The notes under the pieces: model-generated
Database searches by the model: none
What the model saw: only the letters and a program-made list of their open reading frames with translations
Told to the model about the DNA's origin: nothing
Shown: piece after piece, positions 31,605 to 41,043 of the stretch
Layout: each line of letters begins with the position of its first letter
Numbering within the stretch: the stretch's first letter is position 1
Assembly (NCBI GenBank): GCA_963777755.1
Contig: CAVZSC010000035.1
Coordinates: forward strand, 1-64,000
From: DATFWC01 sp963777755
Lineage (GTDB): Bacteria > Pseudomonadota > Alphaproteobacteria > Rhizobiales > Xanthobacteraceae
Length of the DNA: 64,000 nucleotides
Direction: 5' to 3'
Translations under genes and position numbers: made by a program

Positions 31605-34256
31605 CTACGCGGCGATCGCCTTGTTGCGCCACTCGGCGAGGAACTCGGGCACCTTCTCGATCGGCACCGGCCGGCTGAAGAAATACCCCTGCGCCTCGTC
31701 GTAGCCGAGCGCCGCCAGGAACTCGTGCTGGCCAGCGGTTTCCACCCCTTCGGCGGTGGTCGTCATGCCGAGAGCGCGCGCGATCGAGATCACTGCCTGC
31801 ACGATGGCGAGGTGCGCGACGCCCTTCTCGAGGTCCGAGATGAACGTGCGGTCGACCTTGATCTTGTCGAACGGGAAGCTGCGCAGATAGCTCAGCGAGG
31901 AATAGCCGGTGCCGAAATCGTCCATCGAGATGCGGATGCCGAGCCGCTGCAGACGGCGCAGCTTTTCCAGGGTGCTCTCGCTCTTCTCGACGAAGATCCG
32001 CTCGGTGATCTCGAGCTCGAGCCGATGCGGCGCCAAGCCGGTTTGCGTCAGCACCCGCTCGACGGTCTCGACCAGGTTGGGAGCCGTCAATTGCACCGGC
32101 GACAGGTTGACCGAGATGATCAAATGGTCCGGCCATTTGACCGCCTGGCTGCATGCTTCGCCGAGCGCCCATTCGCCGAGAGTGAGGATGAGACCGCTGT
32201 CTTCCGCCACCGGGATGAACGTCATCGGCGGCACCATGCCGCGCACCGGGTGGCGCCAGCGCGCCAGCGCTTCGAAGCCGACGATCGCGTTGCGACGCAG
32301 ATTCACGATCGGCTGATAGTGCAGCTCCAGCTCGTTGCGCTCGATCGCGACGCGCAGGTCCATTTCGATCTGCCGCCGCTCATTGAGCTCGTGGTTCATC
32401 GACGCTTCGAAGAAGTGGTGGGTGCCGCGGTTGCCGGCCTTGACGGCGTAGAGGGCGAGATCGGCCGCCATGAGCAGCTCGTCGGCATTGCGGCCGTCAT
32501 GCGGCCCGACCGCGATGCCGATGCTCACGCTGGAGCGGATCTGGTAGCCGTCGATCTCGTAAGCATGCGCCACGGTGGCGACCAGGGAATCCGCCAGCGC
32601 GGCAAGCGCCGCGCGCGACTCGACCGTGGGTACGATCACGGCGAACTCGTCGCCGCCGAGGCGAGACAGGATATTGGTCGCGGGCAGCCCTGCCTGCAAC
32701 CTCTTCCCCACCTCCCGCAGCAGCAGATCGCCGACGCGGTGGCCGAGCGTGTCGTTGATGACCTTGAAGCGATCCAGATCGAGGAACAGAAGCGCGAAGT
32801 CGCCGATCGTCGCACTCCCCGGCGCGGAGCGATCCTGACACATCTGATCGAGCGTGGACCGGAACACGCGCCGATTGGGCAGGCCGGTCAGCGGATCTTC
32901 GGACGCGAGCCGATTGACGTGCGCCTCGGCCTCCCAGCGCTTGGTGATGTCGGTAAAGGTCTGGACGAAGCTTCCGTCCGGGAGGTGGCCGCTGCGAACC
33001 TCGATCACGCTTCCGCTCGGGGTCGCGTGCTCGCGCACCGTGAAGTAACCGGGGGCGGCGCTCGCCTCGTCCTGCTCGATCAGTTGGCTGCCCAACGACG
33101 GCGTCACGTCGCGCAACTTCCCGTGCTCGTTCTGATATGCGACGAGCTCGTCGAACCGCGGCGGCGTCTTGATGAACCCGGCGGGAAGATCCAGCAGCTC
33201 GCCACAGCGCCCGTTGATGATCGGGATCTCCCGATCCTTGGTCACCAGCATGATGCCCTGGCTCATGCTCTCCAGGGTCAGCCGCAGCTGATCGGACTTC
33301 TGCCTCGCCCTGGCCTCGGTCTGCAGGATCCTTTCCATGGCGGCCAGGATGATCAAGGTGAGCACGACGCCGACGATCACGTTGGTGGTGAGCGTGGTCC
33401 ACGAATCCTTGAAGATCTCGTCTTTCTTGGCGCTGACGCTCACCCATAGCGGATGATCTTTGACCTTGCGGATCGTCAACAGGCGAGATTCTCCGTCCGC
33501 CGGCGCGACATCTTCGAAGGTGACGTTGCCGCCCGCCTGAATGCGGCCGAACAGCTTGGCGCCGGCGAGGTTCTCGCCCAGTCCGAAGCCGCCGGCATTG
33601 CCGCCGCTCGAGCGCACCACCCCGTCGCTGCCGATCAGCGAGATCGACACCGACGCGCCGAAATCGATCTTGTTGTAGAACTTGGTGAGATGATTCGGGT
33701 CGAGCGAGGCGACCACGACCCCGGCGAAGCTTCCGTCGCTGTTGGAAAAGCGGCGCGTGAACTGCACCGACCATTTCCCGCTCGCCCGCCCGACCAGCGG
33801 CTTGCTGATGAACAGCCGGTCTTCCCTGCTGTTGACGTGGGCGCGGTAATGCTCGCGGTCGCTCAGGTCCATGGTCGGCGCCGGCTGTGGACCGGCGTTT
33901 GACGCGCGCATCGTTCCCTCGGCGTCGATGATCGCGACCTGGACGATGATCTCGCTCAGCACGTCCGCCGTGTTGACGATGGTATGGAAATCGGTCGTGT
34001 CCTTGCGCGTCTCGATCGAGCGCCGCAGGTAGAGCAGCGCCTTGTCGATCTCGCCGATCGAACGCAGCACGTTCTCCTCGAATACCATCGCGAAGTTTTC
34101 GTTGGTCCGCTCGGCTGCGACCTGATCGGCGCGCACATCCTCGAAATATTTCACCGACACGAAGGCCCACAGCATGGCGATGATCGTCATGCCGAAGATC
34201 GCGGAGCTGCGGCGCTGAGCGATCAGGCGGGGCAGCCGGGAAATGTACAGATTCAT
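31605..34256 (-). CDS. Cache-sensor GGDEF/EAL cyclic-di-GMP protein
   Basis: An 883-residue inner-membrane protein. Two transmembrane helices (about residues 20-38 and 290-310) flank a periplasmic Cache-type sensor (RASNAGPQPAPTMDLSDREH). A PAS-like region follows (about 325-440), then a GGDEF domain with intact active site (ILSRLGGDEFAVIVP) and an EAL domain with EALARWRHP, ISMDDFGTGYSSLSYLRSF and TTAEGVETAGQ. The last two carry the acidic residues needed for phosphodiesterase activity. Both activities appear possible; which dominates cannot be read. Single gene, convergent with the transporter at 30614. Confidence 0.92.
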   Translation of the reverse strand: MNLYISRLPRLIAQRRSSAIFGMTIIAMLWAFVSVKYFEDVRADQVAAERTNENFAMVFEENVLRSIGEIDKALLYLRRSIETRKDTTDFHTIVNTADVLSEIIVQVAIIDAEGTMRASNAGPQPAPTMDLSDREHYRAHVNSREDRLFISKPLVGRASGKWSVQFTRRFSNSDGSFAGVVVASLDPNHLTKFYNKIDFGASVSISLIGSDGVVRSSGGNAGGFGLGENLAGAKLFGRIQAGGNVTFEDVAPADGESRLLTIRKVKDHPLWVSVSAKKDEIFKDSWTTLTTNVIVGVVLTLIILAAMERILQTEARARQKSDQLRLTLESMSQGIMLVTKDREIPIINGRCGELLDLPAGFIKTPPRFDELVAYQNEHGKLRDVTPSLGSQLIEQDEASAAPGYFTVREHATPSGSVIEVRSGHLPDGSFVQTFTDITKRWEAEAHVNRLASEDPLTGLPNRRVFRSTLDQMCQDRSAPGSATIGDFALLFLDLDRFKVINDTLGHRVGDLLLREVGKRLQAGLPATNILSRLGGDEFAVIVPTVESRAALAALADSLVATVAHAYEIDGYQIRSSVSIGIAVGPHDGRNADELLMAADLALYAVKAGNRGTHHFFEASMNHELNERRQIEMDLRVAIERNELELHYQPIVNLRRNAIVGFEALARWRHPVRGMVPPMTFIPVAEDSGLILTLGEWALGEACSQAVKWPDHLIISVNLSPVQLTAPNLVETVERVLTQTGLAPHRLELEITERIFVEKSESTLEKLRRLQRLGIRISMDDFGTGYSSLSYLRSFPFDKIKVDRTFISDLEKGVAHLAIVQAVISIARALGMTTTAEGVETAGQHEFLAALGYDEAQGYFFSRPVPIEKVPEFLAEWRNKAIAA

Positions 34257-34428
34257 CGAGTCAATACGCGCTTGGCTGCCAAGGGGGTCTTCGCCCTCTG
34301 CACATTGTGCTCTATGAACTTTCGCTTTCCTTAATCTGCGTAAGTCTACGAATGTCTGGATAAAATTGCCTTAATGCCATACCTTCGGCGCGCACCGGAG
34401 CATGGCCGAGATGGCAACCGGTTCGGCT

Positions 34429-35634
34429 TCATGCCTCCTCGAGCGCGAGTCGACGCGGTCTCTCCGTGAGCGCGAGGTGGAAAATCGCCGCCATGATGCC
34501 GCCCGCGATCGCGGCGAGCCAGGCAAGGTCGAACGAGCCGGTCCGCTCGTAGGCAAGACCCGCGCTCCAGGCGCCCGCGAACGCGCCGACCTGGTGCCCG
34601 ACATAGACGACGGCGAACAGGAAGCCGAGATTGCGCCGGCCCCACAGGTCGGCCACCAGGCCGCTGGTGAGGGGCACCGAACCGGTCCACAACAGCCCGA
34701 TGACGGCGCCGAACGCGATCGCCGAGAGGGTCGAAAGCGGGATCAGCAGAAAGCCGGCGATGGCGACCGCGCGAGCGAGATAGAGGGCGGCGAGAACCTC
34801 CTTCTTGCGCCAGCGGCCGCCCGCAACTCCGGCCAGGTACGTGCCGACGATGTTGAAGGCGCCGATTGTGGCGAGAACCGCAGCCCCGGTCGTCAGCGGA
34901 AGGCCGCGGTCGACGATGATGGTCGGCAGATAGGTGGCGATGAAGGCGAGCTGGAATCCGCACACCGCAAAGCCGAGGTTGATCAGCCAGTAGTCGCGAT
35001 CGCCGCCAGCCGCCTGGATCGCCATCGATCCGGATGCGGTGCCGGGACTTGCGACCGCGGCCTCACGCTCGCGCCCCAGCGCCAGCCCAAGCGGGATCGT
35101 GGCGGCGAGAAGCGCCGCGAGGATCAGCATGGCGCTTCGCCAGGCGATGAGCTCGACCAGCGCTCCGCTCAGCGGGACGAGCACGAACATGCCGACCGAG
35201 CCCGCGGCCGAGCCGACGCCCAGCGCCATGCTGCGGCTCTCGTTCGGCGCGACGCGACCGATCACCGCCAGCACGACGGCGAACGCGGTGCCGCTCTGAC
35301 CGAGCCCGCACAGCACGCCGAGCCCCAGCGTGAAGACAAGGCCGCTTGGCGCGAGCGCCGCGACCGCCATGCCGACGGCGTAGAGGATGCCGCCCACGAT
35401 CACGACCGGGCGGGCGCCGTGACGGTCGGCGAGAAACCCGGCGACCGGCTGGGTCAGCCCCCACACCAGGTTCTGCAGCGCCACCGCCATGCCGAATGCG
35501 TCGCGCGACAGGCCGAGATCGGCGCCGACCGGCCCGAGGAACAGGCCGGAGACCTGGCGCACGCCCATCGACAGCGTCATCACCAGCGCCGCGCAGGCCA
35601 CGATGAGAATCCAGGATGGGAGCTTCGCCGCCAC
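34429..35634 (-). CDS. MFS transporter
   Basis: GTG 35634, preceded by GAGGG, gives a 401-residue protein with 12 predicted helices (SWILIVACAALVMTLSMGVR first). The loop-2/3 signature of the major facilitator superfamily appears as GFLADRHGARPVVIVGGILY. It resembles monocarboxylate/oxalate-type carriers of this order, but the substrate cannot be read. It is divergent from an Lrp-type regulator 95 bp away, which probably controls it. Confidence 0.85.
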   Translation of the reverse strand: MAAKLPSWILIVACAALVMTLSMGVRQVSGLFLGPVGADLGLSRDAFGMAVALQNLVWGLTQPVAGFLADRHGARPVVIVGGILYAVGMAVAALAPSGLVFTLGLGVLCGLGQSGTAFAVVLAVIGRVAPNESRSMALGVGSAAGSVGMFVLVPLSGALVELIAWRSAMLILAALLAATIPLGLALGREREAAVASPGTASGSMAIQAAGGDRDYWLINLGFAVCGFQLAFIATYLPTIIVDRGLPLTTGAAVLATIGAFNIVGTYLAGVAGGRWRKKEVLAALYLARAVAIAGFLLIPLSTLSAIAFGAVIGLLWTGSVPLTSGLVADLWGRRNLGFLFAVVYVGHQVGAFAGAWSAGLAYERTGSFDLAWLAAIAGGIMAAIFHLALTERPRRLALEEA

Positions 35635-35680
35635 GCGCGCCCTCAGGGGTTGATGGCCATCACACTTGCAGGGAAAACCG

Positions 35681-35697
35681 TATCGGTACATATGATA
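35681..35697. promoter_or_regulatory. Inverted TATC...GATA in the MFS/Lrp intergenic region
   Basis: TATCGGTACATATGATA lies midway between the divergent starts, in an AT-rich stretch. It is a candidate Lrp/AsnC-type operator serving both genes; weak evidence. Confidence 0.3.
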
Positions 35698-35728
35698 TCG
35701 AAGGCGGATACATGATGGAGCGTTCAAA

Positions 35729-36211
35729 ATGAAAGAGAATGGCAACGAAAACAATCGATCCAAAAATGCCGTCGCGGATCCGAAGAACCTCGAATTGCTG
35801 CGCGCGCTGCAGGCCGATCCGCGCCTGCCGCTATCCGTGCTGGCGCGGCAGATCGGGATGTCCGCGCCGGCGGTGCGCGAGCGGCTGCAGCGCCTCGAAG
35901 ACCTCGGCGTGATCAGCGGCTATCGGCTCGACCTCGATCCCAAGGCGCTCGGCCTGCCGATCATGGCGATCGTTCGGGTGCGGCCGATGCCCGGGCAGCT
36001 GCAGCGCGTGATCGAGCTCGTGCGCGAGACCGCCAGCGTGAGCGAATGCCATCGCGTCACCGGCGAGGACTGCTTCATTCTCAAGCTTCATCTCGACGCG
36101 ATCGAGAGCCTCGACCGCGCGCTCGATCGCTTTCTGATGCACGCGACGACCACCACGTCCATCGTGCAATCCTCGCCGGTGCCACCGCGCGCGCTGCCGT
36201 TGCCGGGCTGA
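35729..36211 (+). CDS. Lrp/AsnC-family transcriptional regulator
   Basis: The 160-residue protein has an N-terminal winged HTH (NLELLRALQADPRLPLSVLA, RQIGMSAPAVRERLQRLEDL) followed by the RAM ligand-binding domain (GVISGYRLDLDPKALGLPIM, GEDCFILKLHLDAIESLDRA). Typical length. It probably senses an amino acid or related metabolite and regulates the divergent MFS gene and itself. Confidence 0.9.
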   Translation: MKENGNENNRSKNAVADPKNLELLRALQADPRLPLSVLARQIGMSAPAVRERLQRLEDLGVISGYRLDLDPKALGLPIMAIVRVRPMPGQLQRVIELVRETASVSECHRVTGEDCFILKLHLDAIESLDRALDRFLMHATTTTSIVQSSPVPPRALPLPG

Positions 36212-36342
36212 AGAGCGGCGTCGACACCAGTTCGTAAGGTAAATATCAGGCTTTCGTTGCTGCGGCGCGCCGGCGCCGCTAGCGTGCCGGGCAAGAATGT
36301 CGGCGCCGTCTGCGCCGGCAACCGTCATCCTTTGGGGCATCC

Positions 36343-36726
36343 ATGTCGCGTCTGGTCTTCTCTGCGCTTGCCGCATCCGTCGTCGCCGGCAGCACCGCCT
36401 TGCCGACCTCGGCGCTCGCCTACTGCAACGGCTGCTACACGCCGTGCACGACCTGCTATCGCCAGGTGGTCGCGCCGCCGCAGTATCGCACCGTCCACGA
36501 CAACGTGATGGTCGCGCCCGAGCGCGTCTACGCGCAGCGCGTTCCGGCGCGCTATGCGACCGTGTATCAGACGGTGGTGGTGCCGCGCACCGTGATGGTC
36601 GAGCCCGAGCGCGTCTATGCGCAGCGGGTGCCGGCGCAGTACGCGACCGTCTCGCGGGTCGAGATGGTGGCTCCGCCGCGCGCCTACTGGGTGCCGTCGC
36701 GCCCGGCCTGCCCGACCTGCTACTGA
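36343..36726 (+). CDS. Small secreted Cys/Val/Tyr-rich repeat protein
   Basis: A 127-residue protein with a clear signal peptide (MSRLVFSALAASVVAGSTAL, cleavage after ALA). The mature part opens with a cysteine cluster (YCNGCYTPCTTCYRQVV), then contains two near-identical repeats of about 25 residues (VMVAPERVYAQRVPARYATV and VMVEPERVYAQRVPAQYATV). It ends in CPTCY. It is probably periplasmic or surface-associated; no enzyme motif. The Cys clusters could bind metal or form disulfides. Confidence 0.7.
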   Translation: MSRLVFSALAASVVAGSTALPTSALAYCNGCYTPCTTCYRQVVAPPQYRTVHDNVMVAPERVYAQRVPARYATVYQTVVVPRTVMVEPERVYAQRVPAQYATVSRVEMVAPPRAYWVPSRPACPTCY

Positions 36727-36745
36727 GCCGGACGGCACGCGCCGC

Positions 36746-38017
36746 TCACGTCACGCCGTTGATCGCATACTCGAAGATGTCGTAGTTGCGCAGCGCGGCA
36801 GTCGGGCGTGCGGCATATTCCGCGTTGAGCGGACGGGACAGGATGAACGGCACCGTCTGCTCGGCGGTGCCGCCGTGCGAGCGCAGCCTTTCGCCGGCGA
36901 GCTGCGACAGATCGTGCTCCGCCGCGCGCGCACCGATCGCCACGCCCTTCTGCGCAACGACCGCAATGTCGCCCTCGCGATCGGGCGGAAGGTCGAACCG
37001 CCGGCAGGCCTCGTCCCGCGTGAGCGCCAGCGCGACGCCGTCCAGCGCGCGGACAAATCCGGCCACCTCGTCGGCATCCGCACCGCCTTGCAACAGATGC
37101 ACGCGCACGAAGCCGCCGAGCGCGCCGTGGTGGCGCACGAACGGGTCGGTGATCGGGCAGATGACCCGCGTGACCCCGGCACCATAACGCGCGTCGAGAC
37201 GATCGCCGAGGTAGAGCACGTTGGGCGCACCGGCCGCGTCGGCCATGTCGTTCATGCCGTGGTCGGCCGTCAGCGCGATCGTCGCGCCGCCGGCGAGCAG
37301 CGCGGCGATCCGTTGGTCGACTGCCTGCATGAAGGCGAGCGCCTCGGGCGCTTGCGGGGCGTGCTTGTGCTGCACGTAGTCCGACAGCGACAGGTACATG
37401 AGCTCGGGGCTCTCGCGGCCGAGCAGGCGCACGCCCGCGTCGAGCACGAACAGCGACAGCTCGGCCGAATACTGATCGGGAACGGGCGCGCCGACGAGAT
37501 CGACCACCTCGGCGATGCCATGCTCGGCCCGCGAGCAGGTATCGGCCTTCTCGGCCGAAAACGCGATCCCGTCGAGGTCCTTGGCCAATGCCTTGCGCAG
37601 CTTGTCCTTGGCGGTGACCGCGACGACGCGTGCGCCGGCTTGCGAGAACACCGACAGGATGGTCGGCGCGCGCAACGGCGCTGCGTCGAGCATCATGATT
37701 TCCTTGCCGCTGGCGCGGTCGAGATAGTAGTTGCCGGAGACGCCGTGCACCGATGGCGGCGCGCCGCACACGATCGAGGCGTTGTTGGGGTTGGTGAAGG
37801 TCGGCATGGCGGCGGCCGCAGTTGCGGCGAAGCCTTCGCGCATCATGGTGCCGAGCGCCGGGATGACGCCGGCCGCCTGCGCTGCTTCGAGATAGGCTGG
37901 GTCGCCGCCGTCCAGACAGATGACCACGGTCGGACGCTTCGGCCATCGCAGCACGCGCCCGTTCACCTGCACCGAACCGTCGGGTGCGGATTGCGGCGAT
38001 GGTGCTGGCGACGTCAC
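36746..38017 (-). CDS. phnA: Phosphonoacetate hydrolase (alkaline phosphatase superfamily)
   Basis: The 423-residue enzyme starts at GTG 38017, overlapping the upstream aldolase stop (GTGA). Metal-site motifs of the superfamily are present: RPTVVICLDGGDPAYLEAAQ, the nucleophile Thr in MPTFTNPNNASIVCGAPPSV, LSLSDYVQHKHAP, ALTADHGMNDMAD and a late GTAEQTVPFILSRPL histidine-poor variant region beginning LRSHGG. It cleaves the C-P bond of phosphonoacetate to acetate and phosphate (family knowledge). Neighbours are CoA-type lyase/hydratase genes rather than the usual phn genes. Confidence 0.8.
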   Translation of the reverse strand: MTSPAPSPQSAPDGSVQVNGRVLRWPKRPTVVICLDGGDPAYLEAAQAAGVIPALGTMMREGFAATAAAAMPTFTNPNNASIVCGAPPSVHGVSGNYYLDRASGKEIMMLDAAPLRAPTILSVFSQAGARVVAVTAKDKLRKALAKDLDGIAFSAEKADTCSRAEHGIAEVVDLVGAPVPDQYSAELSLFVLDAGVRLLGRESPELMYLSLSDYVQHKHAPQAPEALAFMQAVDQRIAALLAGGATIALTADHGMNDMADAAGAPNVLYLGDRLDARYGAGVTRVICPITDPFVRHHGALGGFVRVHLLQGGADADEVAGFVRALDGVALALTRDEACRRFDLPPDREGDIAVVAQKGVAIGARAAEHDLSQLAGERLRSHGGTAEQTVPFILSRPLNAEYAARPTAALRNYDIFEYAINGVT

Positions 38018-38886
38018 ACCGTCGCCTTCGCCCGCTCGAGCAACTGCCTGGCACGCACGAGGTGCGGCCGGTCGTACATCACCCCGTCGATGCCGACGAC
38101 GCCGGCGCCCGGCTCGGCCGCGAAGGCCTTGACGATCGCCTGCGCCTTGGCGATCGCCGCCGCGGTCGGGGTGAACACCTCGTTGATGACGGGAACTTGA
38201 GCCGGATGGATCGCCATCTTGGCGGTGAAGCCGTCGCGGCGCGCCGCCTCGGTCTCCCGCCGCAGCCCGTCGGCGTTGCGGAAGTCGACGTAGACGGTGT
38301 CGATCGCCTGCACCTCGGCGGCGGCGGCGCCGGCGAGGCACAGGCTGCGCGCCAGCCGATAGGGATCGAGGAAGCGTCCCTCGGCGTCGCGGTTCGCCTC
38401 GGCGCCGAGCTCGGCCGAGAGGTCCTCGGCGCCCCAGGTGAGCCCGGTCAGACGCGCGCTCGCGCCGGCGAACGTGCCGGCGAGGAACAGCGCCTTCGCG
38501 GTCTCGGTCGCGAGCGCGATGATGCGCACGTGGCCGTCGGGCAGGTCGTGCACCGCCTCGCGCGCAGCAAGCTTGGCGTCGAGATGGATCACCGCGGGGC
38601 CGCCCTCGGCCTTCGGCAGCATGATCCCGTCGGGACGGCCCGCCACCACCGCGAGATCGTCGTCGGTGAGCCCGGTCGCCAATCCATTGACGCGCACGTA
38701 TAGACGCGGCCCACCGTCGTGGCGCGGCGCTCCCTTGAGGAACGCGAGCGCGCCGTCGCGCGCGGCCGCCTTGCGCTCGGCCGAGATCGAATCCTCCAGG
38801 TCGAGGATCAGCGCATCGGCGCTGCTCGCGAGCCCCTTCTCGAGCTTGCTCTCGCTGTCGGCGGGGACGAACAGGAAGGAACGCAT
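38014..38886 (-). CDS. HpcH/HpaI-family aldolase (citrate lyase beta / malyl-CoA lyase-like)
   Basis: A 290-residue TIM-barrel enzyme: MRSFLFVPADSESKLEKGLA, ADALILDLEDSISAERKAAA (acidic pair at strand 2), LYVRVNGLATGLTDDDLAVV, GIMLPKAEGG, ALATETAKALF and LTWGAEDLSAELGAEANRD. These match CitE-like CoA-ester lyases using a divalent metal. The substrate is probably a (methyl)malyl-CoA or citramalyl-CoA type ester. Overlaps phnA and lies 16 bp from the MaoC gene, so the three form an operon. Confidence 0.85.
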   Translation of the reverse strand: MRSFLFVPADSESKLEKGLASSADALILDLEDSISAERKAAARDGALAFLKGAPRHDGGPRLYVRVNGLATGLTDDDLAVVAGRPDGIMLPKAEGGPAVIHLDAKLAAREAVHDLPDGHVRIIALATETAKALFLAGTFAGASARLTGLTWGAEDLSAELGAEANRDAEGRFLDPYRLARSLCLAGAAAAEVQAIDTVYVDFRNADGLRRETEAARRDGFTAKMAIHPAQVPVINEVFTPTAAAIAKAQAIVKAFAAEPGAGVVGIDGVMYDRPHLVRARQLLERAKATV

Positions 38887-38902
38887 GGGCGTTTCGTGTC
38901 GC

Positions 38903-39388
38903 CTATTTGGAGCGCATGCGCATGAAGACCTGGCGGCGGCATTCGGCCACCAGCTTGTTGTCCTGGTTGTAGGCGCGGTGGTGGAACTCGACGATCCCGG
39001 CGCCCGGCCGCGAGTTCGATTCGCGCTTGCCGATCACCTCGGTGGTGCAGTGGACGGTGTCGCCCTCGAACAGCGGATGGGGAAACTTGACCTCGGTCAT
39101 GCCGAGATTGGCAATCGTCGTGCCGACCGTCATGTGGCTCACCTGGATGCCGATCATCAGGCCGAGCGTGAACAGCGAGTTCATCAGCGGCTGGCCCCAT
39201 TCGGTCTCCTGCTCGCAGAAGTGCCGGTCGATGTGCAGCGGCTGCGGATTGAGCGTCATGTTGGAGAACAACATGTTGTCCATCTGCGTGACCGTGCGCG
39301 TCAGCGGATGCTCGTAGAGCTCTCCGGCCACGAAATCGTCGAAGTAAAGCCCGCCGCGCGGGTGGCGGGTGGCGGTCGCCTGCTCCAT
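38903..39388 (-). CDS. MaoC-family dehydratase (mesaconyl-CoA hydratase-like)
   Basis: The 161-residue hot-dog protein starts at ATG 39388. It shows GLYFDDFVAGELYEHPLTRT, the hydratase segment MDNMLFSNMTLNPQPLHIDR, GTTIANLGMTEVKFPHPLFE and GDTVHCTTEVIGKRESNSRP. With the CitE-like enzyme it could interconvert a mesaconyl/methylmalyl-type CoA ester. First gene of the three-gene operon. Confidence 0.85.
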   Translation of the reverse strand: MEQATATRHPRGGLYFDDFVAGELYEHPLTRTVTQMDNMLFSNMTLNPQPLHIDRHFCEQETEWGQPLMNSLFTLGLMIGIQVSHMTVGTTIANLGMTEVKFPHPLFEGDTVHCTTEVIGKRESNSRPGAGIVEFHHRAYNQDNKLVAECRRQVFMRMRSK

Positions 39389-39418
39389 GGCCCTTCTCCT
39401 CGATACGTCCCGGCCGGT

Positions 39419-39585
39419 CTAGTACGGCGGATTTGAATTTCCTATCACTTCGCAGCAACCTCTTGTAGGAAATTCAAATCCACAAGTCGCACTAGAAAGC
39501 ATTGATATTGCTAGTGCTCCTTTGATTCCGAATTTCGCTCAGAGGATGCCGCGAAGTGATGCGAAATTCGGAATCGGAGCACTAG
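39419..39585. repeat. Double-hairpin TA-flanked repeat, copy R2
   Basis: Hairpins at 39419-39495 and 39511-39585. The arms read GGATTTGAATTTCCTA and GATTCCGAATTTCGC, where R1 and R3 have GACGTTC instead of GAATTTC. Both arms of both hairpins carry the matching change, so pairing is intact. Ends are again CTAGT...CACTAG. Lies upstream of the transglycosylase gene. Confidence 0.85.
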
Positions 39586-39691
39586 GGCGGGATCGGCTTG
39601 TTAACACCCTGTTTACCATAATCGCCACATAGTCGCCGCCGCGAGGCTGCGCCTTCCCGCTGCGAGGGCGGACTTCGCCTGAAGGGCGGCC

Positions 39692-40975
39692 ATGCTGGTC
39701 GAGACTATCAACGCGATCGGATCGACGGTCGCCGGCGCGATCCAGAAAGCCGCCCAGGCCACGGGCACGGGCTTCTCCTATCTGTTGGCCACGGCCAAGA
39801 TCGAATCCGGCTTCGACCCGCAGGTCAAGGCCAAGACCTCTTCGGCGACCGGGCTGTTCCAGTTCATCGAGCAGACCTGGTTGCAGACCATGAAGCAGTC
39901 GGGCGCCGAGTTCGGCTACGGTCAATATGCCGACGCGATCGAGCGGACCTCGTCGGGTCGCTACGTGGTGCGCGATCCGGCCAAGCGTGCCGAGATCCTC
40001 AACCTGCGCAAGGACCCGACCCCGAACGCCGCCATGGCGGGCGCGCTCACCCGCCAGAACGCCGCCCGCCTGAAGACGAAGCTCGGCCGCGATGCGACCG
40101 AGGGCGAGCTCTACATGGCGCATTTCCTCGGCGCCAGCGGTGCCAGCAAGCTGATCATCTCGGCCGCCGCCAACCCGAACGGCAAGGCCGCGAACCTCTT
40201 CCCGCGCGCGGCCGCCGCCAATCGGCCGATCTTCTACGACAAGCAGGGCGGGGCGCGCAGCGCCGCCGGCGTCTACAACCTGCTCAACACGAAGATCGCC
40301 CGCGCGATGCCGCTGCAGCCGGGCCAGCCGGCGGCGCCGGCGACCCCGGCGGCGCAGGCCGCCAAGACCGAGCCTGGGCCGGTTGCGGCGCCCGCCCAGC
40401 GCACCGCCTTCATACCGGCGCAACGCCGCGGGGCGGCGCCGGTTGCGGCCGTCGCGTCGGCACCCGCACAGCCTGCCACATTGATCCCAGCGGTCCGGCG
40501 TCCCGCGATGGCGGCGCCAGCGCAGGCCGCCGCAATGCCTGCCAAGGTCGCGGAGACCGATCCGGCAAGCTTCGCCAGCCGATGGGACCTGCTGTCGCCA
40601 CAGCGGGTGACCAATGTCGCACCGCAGCTGCCGACCCCGCCGCTCGCCGCTTCGGTCGCACCGCTCCTGTTCGCCCAGTCGCAAGTGCAGTCGCAGGCTC
40701 CGGCAGCGGTCGCCGCGGCGACAACGCCACCCATCCCGACGACCGCCAACACGCAGGTGGCGAGCGGCCACCAGGTGTTCCACGACCTGTTCAGCACCAA
40801 CGGGCGAGGCCCCATTTCGCGGGCGGTGGCCGAGCTGTGGGGCGTCCGCTCGGCGGCCGCCGCCGAGCTCAAGGCGCCCGCTGCGCCCGCCGCCGCCGGG
40901 CAGCCGGCCGACAACCGGAGCCAGGCGGTTGCGCCGGCCTCCGATCCCTATCCGGCGTCACGTCCGCGCAATTGA
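39692..40975 (+). CDS. Lytic transglycosylase domain protein
   Basis: A 427-residue protein. Residues about 20-110 carry the SLT fold: YLLATAKIESGFDPQVKAKT with the catalytic Glu, SSATGLFQFIEQTWLQTMKQ, and the GELYMAHFLGASGASKLI motif. The remaining 240 residues are low-complexity Ala/Pro/Gln. There is no classical signal peptide, only an amphipathic start (MLVETINAIGSTVAGAIQKA), as in transglycosylases exported by specialised machinery. It would cleave peptidoglycan glycan strands. Confidence 0.85.
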   Translation: MLVETINAIGSTVAGAIQKAAQATGTGFSYLLATAKIESGFDPQVKAKTSSATGLFQFIEQTWLQTMKQSGAEFGYGQYADAIERTSSGRYVVRDPAKRAEILNLRKDPTPNAAMAGALTRQNAARLKTKLGRDATEGELYMAHFLGASGASKLIISAAANPNGKAANLFPRAAAANRPIFYDKQGGARSAAGVYNLLNTKIARAMPLQPGQPAAPATPAAQAAKTEPGPVAAPAQRTAFIPAQRRGAAPVAAVASAPAQPATLIPAVRRPAMAAPAQAAAMPAKVAETDPASFASRWDLLSPQRVTNVAPQLPTPPLAASVAPLLFAQSQVQSQAPAAVAAATTPPIPTTANTQVASGHQVFHDLFSTNGRGPISRAVAELWGVRSAAAAELKAPAAPAAAGQPADNRSQAVAPASDPYPASRPRN

Positions 40976-41043
40976 TCGGGTAGCGAGGCCGCCGTACACC
41001 TCCTAGATTGCGGCATCGACCTCGCTCACCGTTCGATGCGACG

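Noticed and set aside
36720..38054. Alternative long minus-strand frame over phnA (444 codons)
   Set aside because: It is an out-of-frame reading of phnA rich in Arg; the phnA frame has metal-site motifs and a GTGA overlap.
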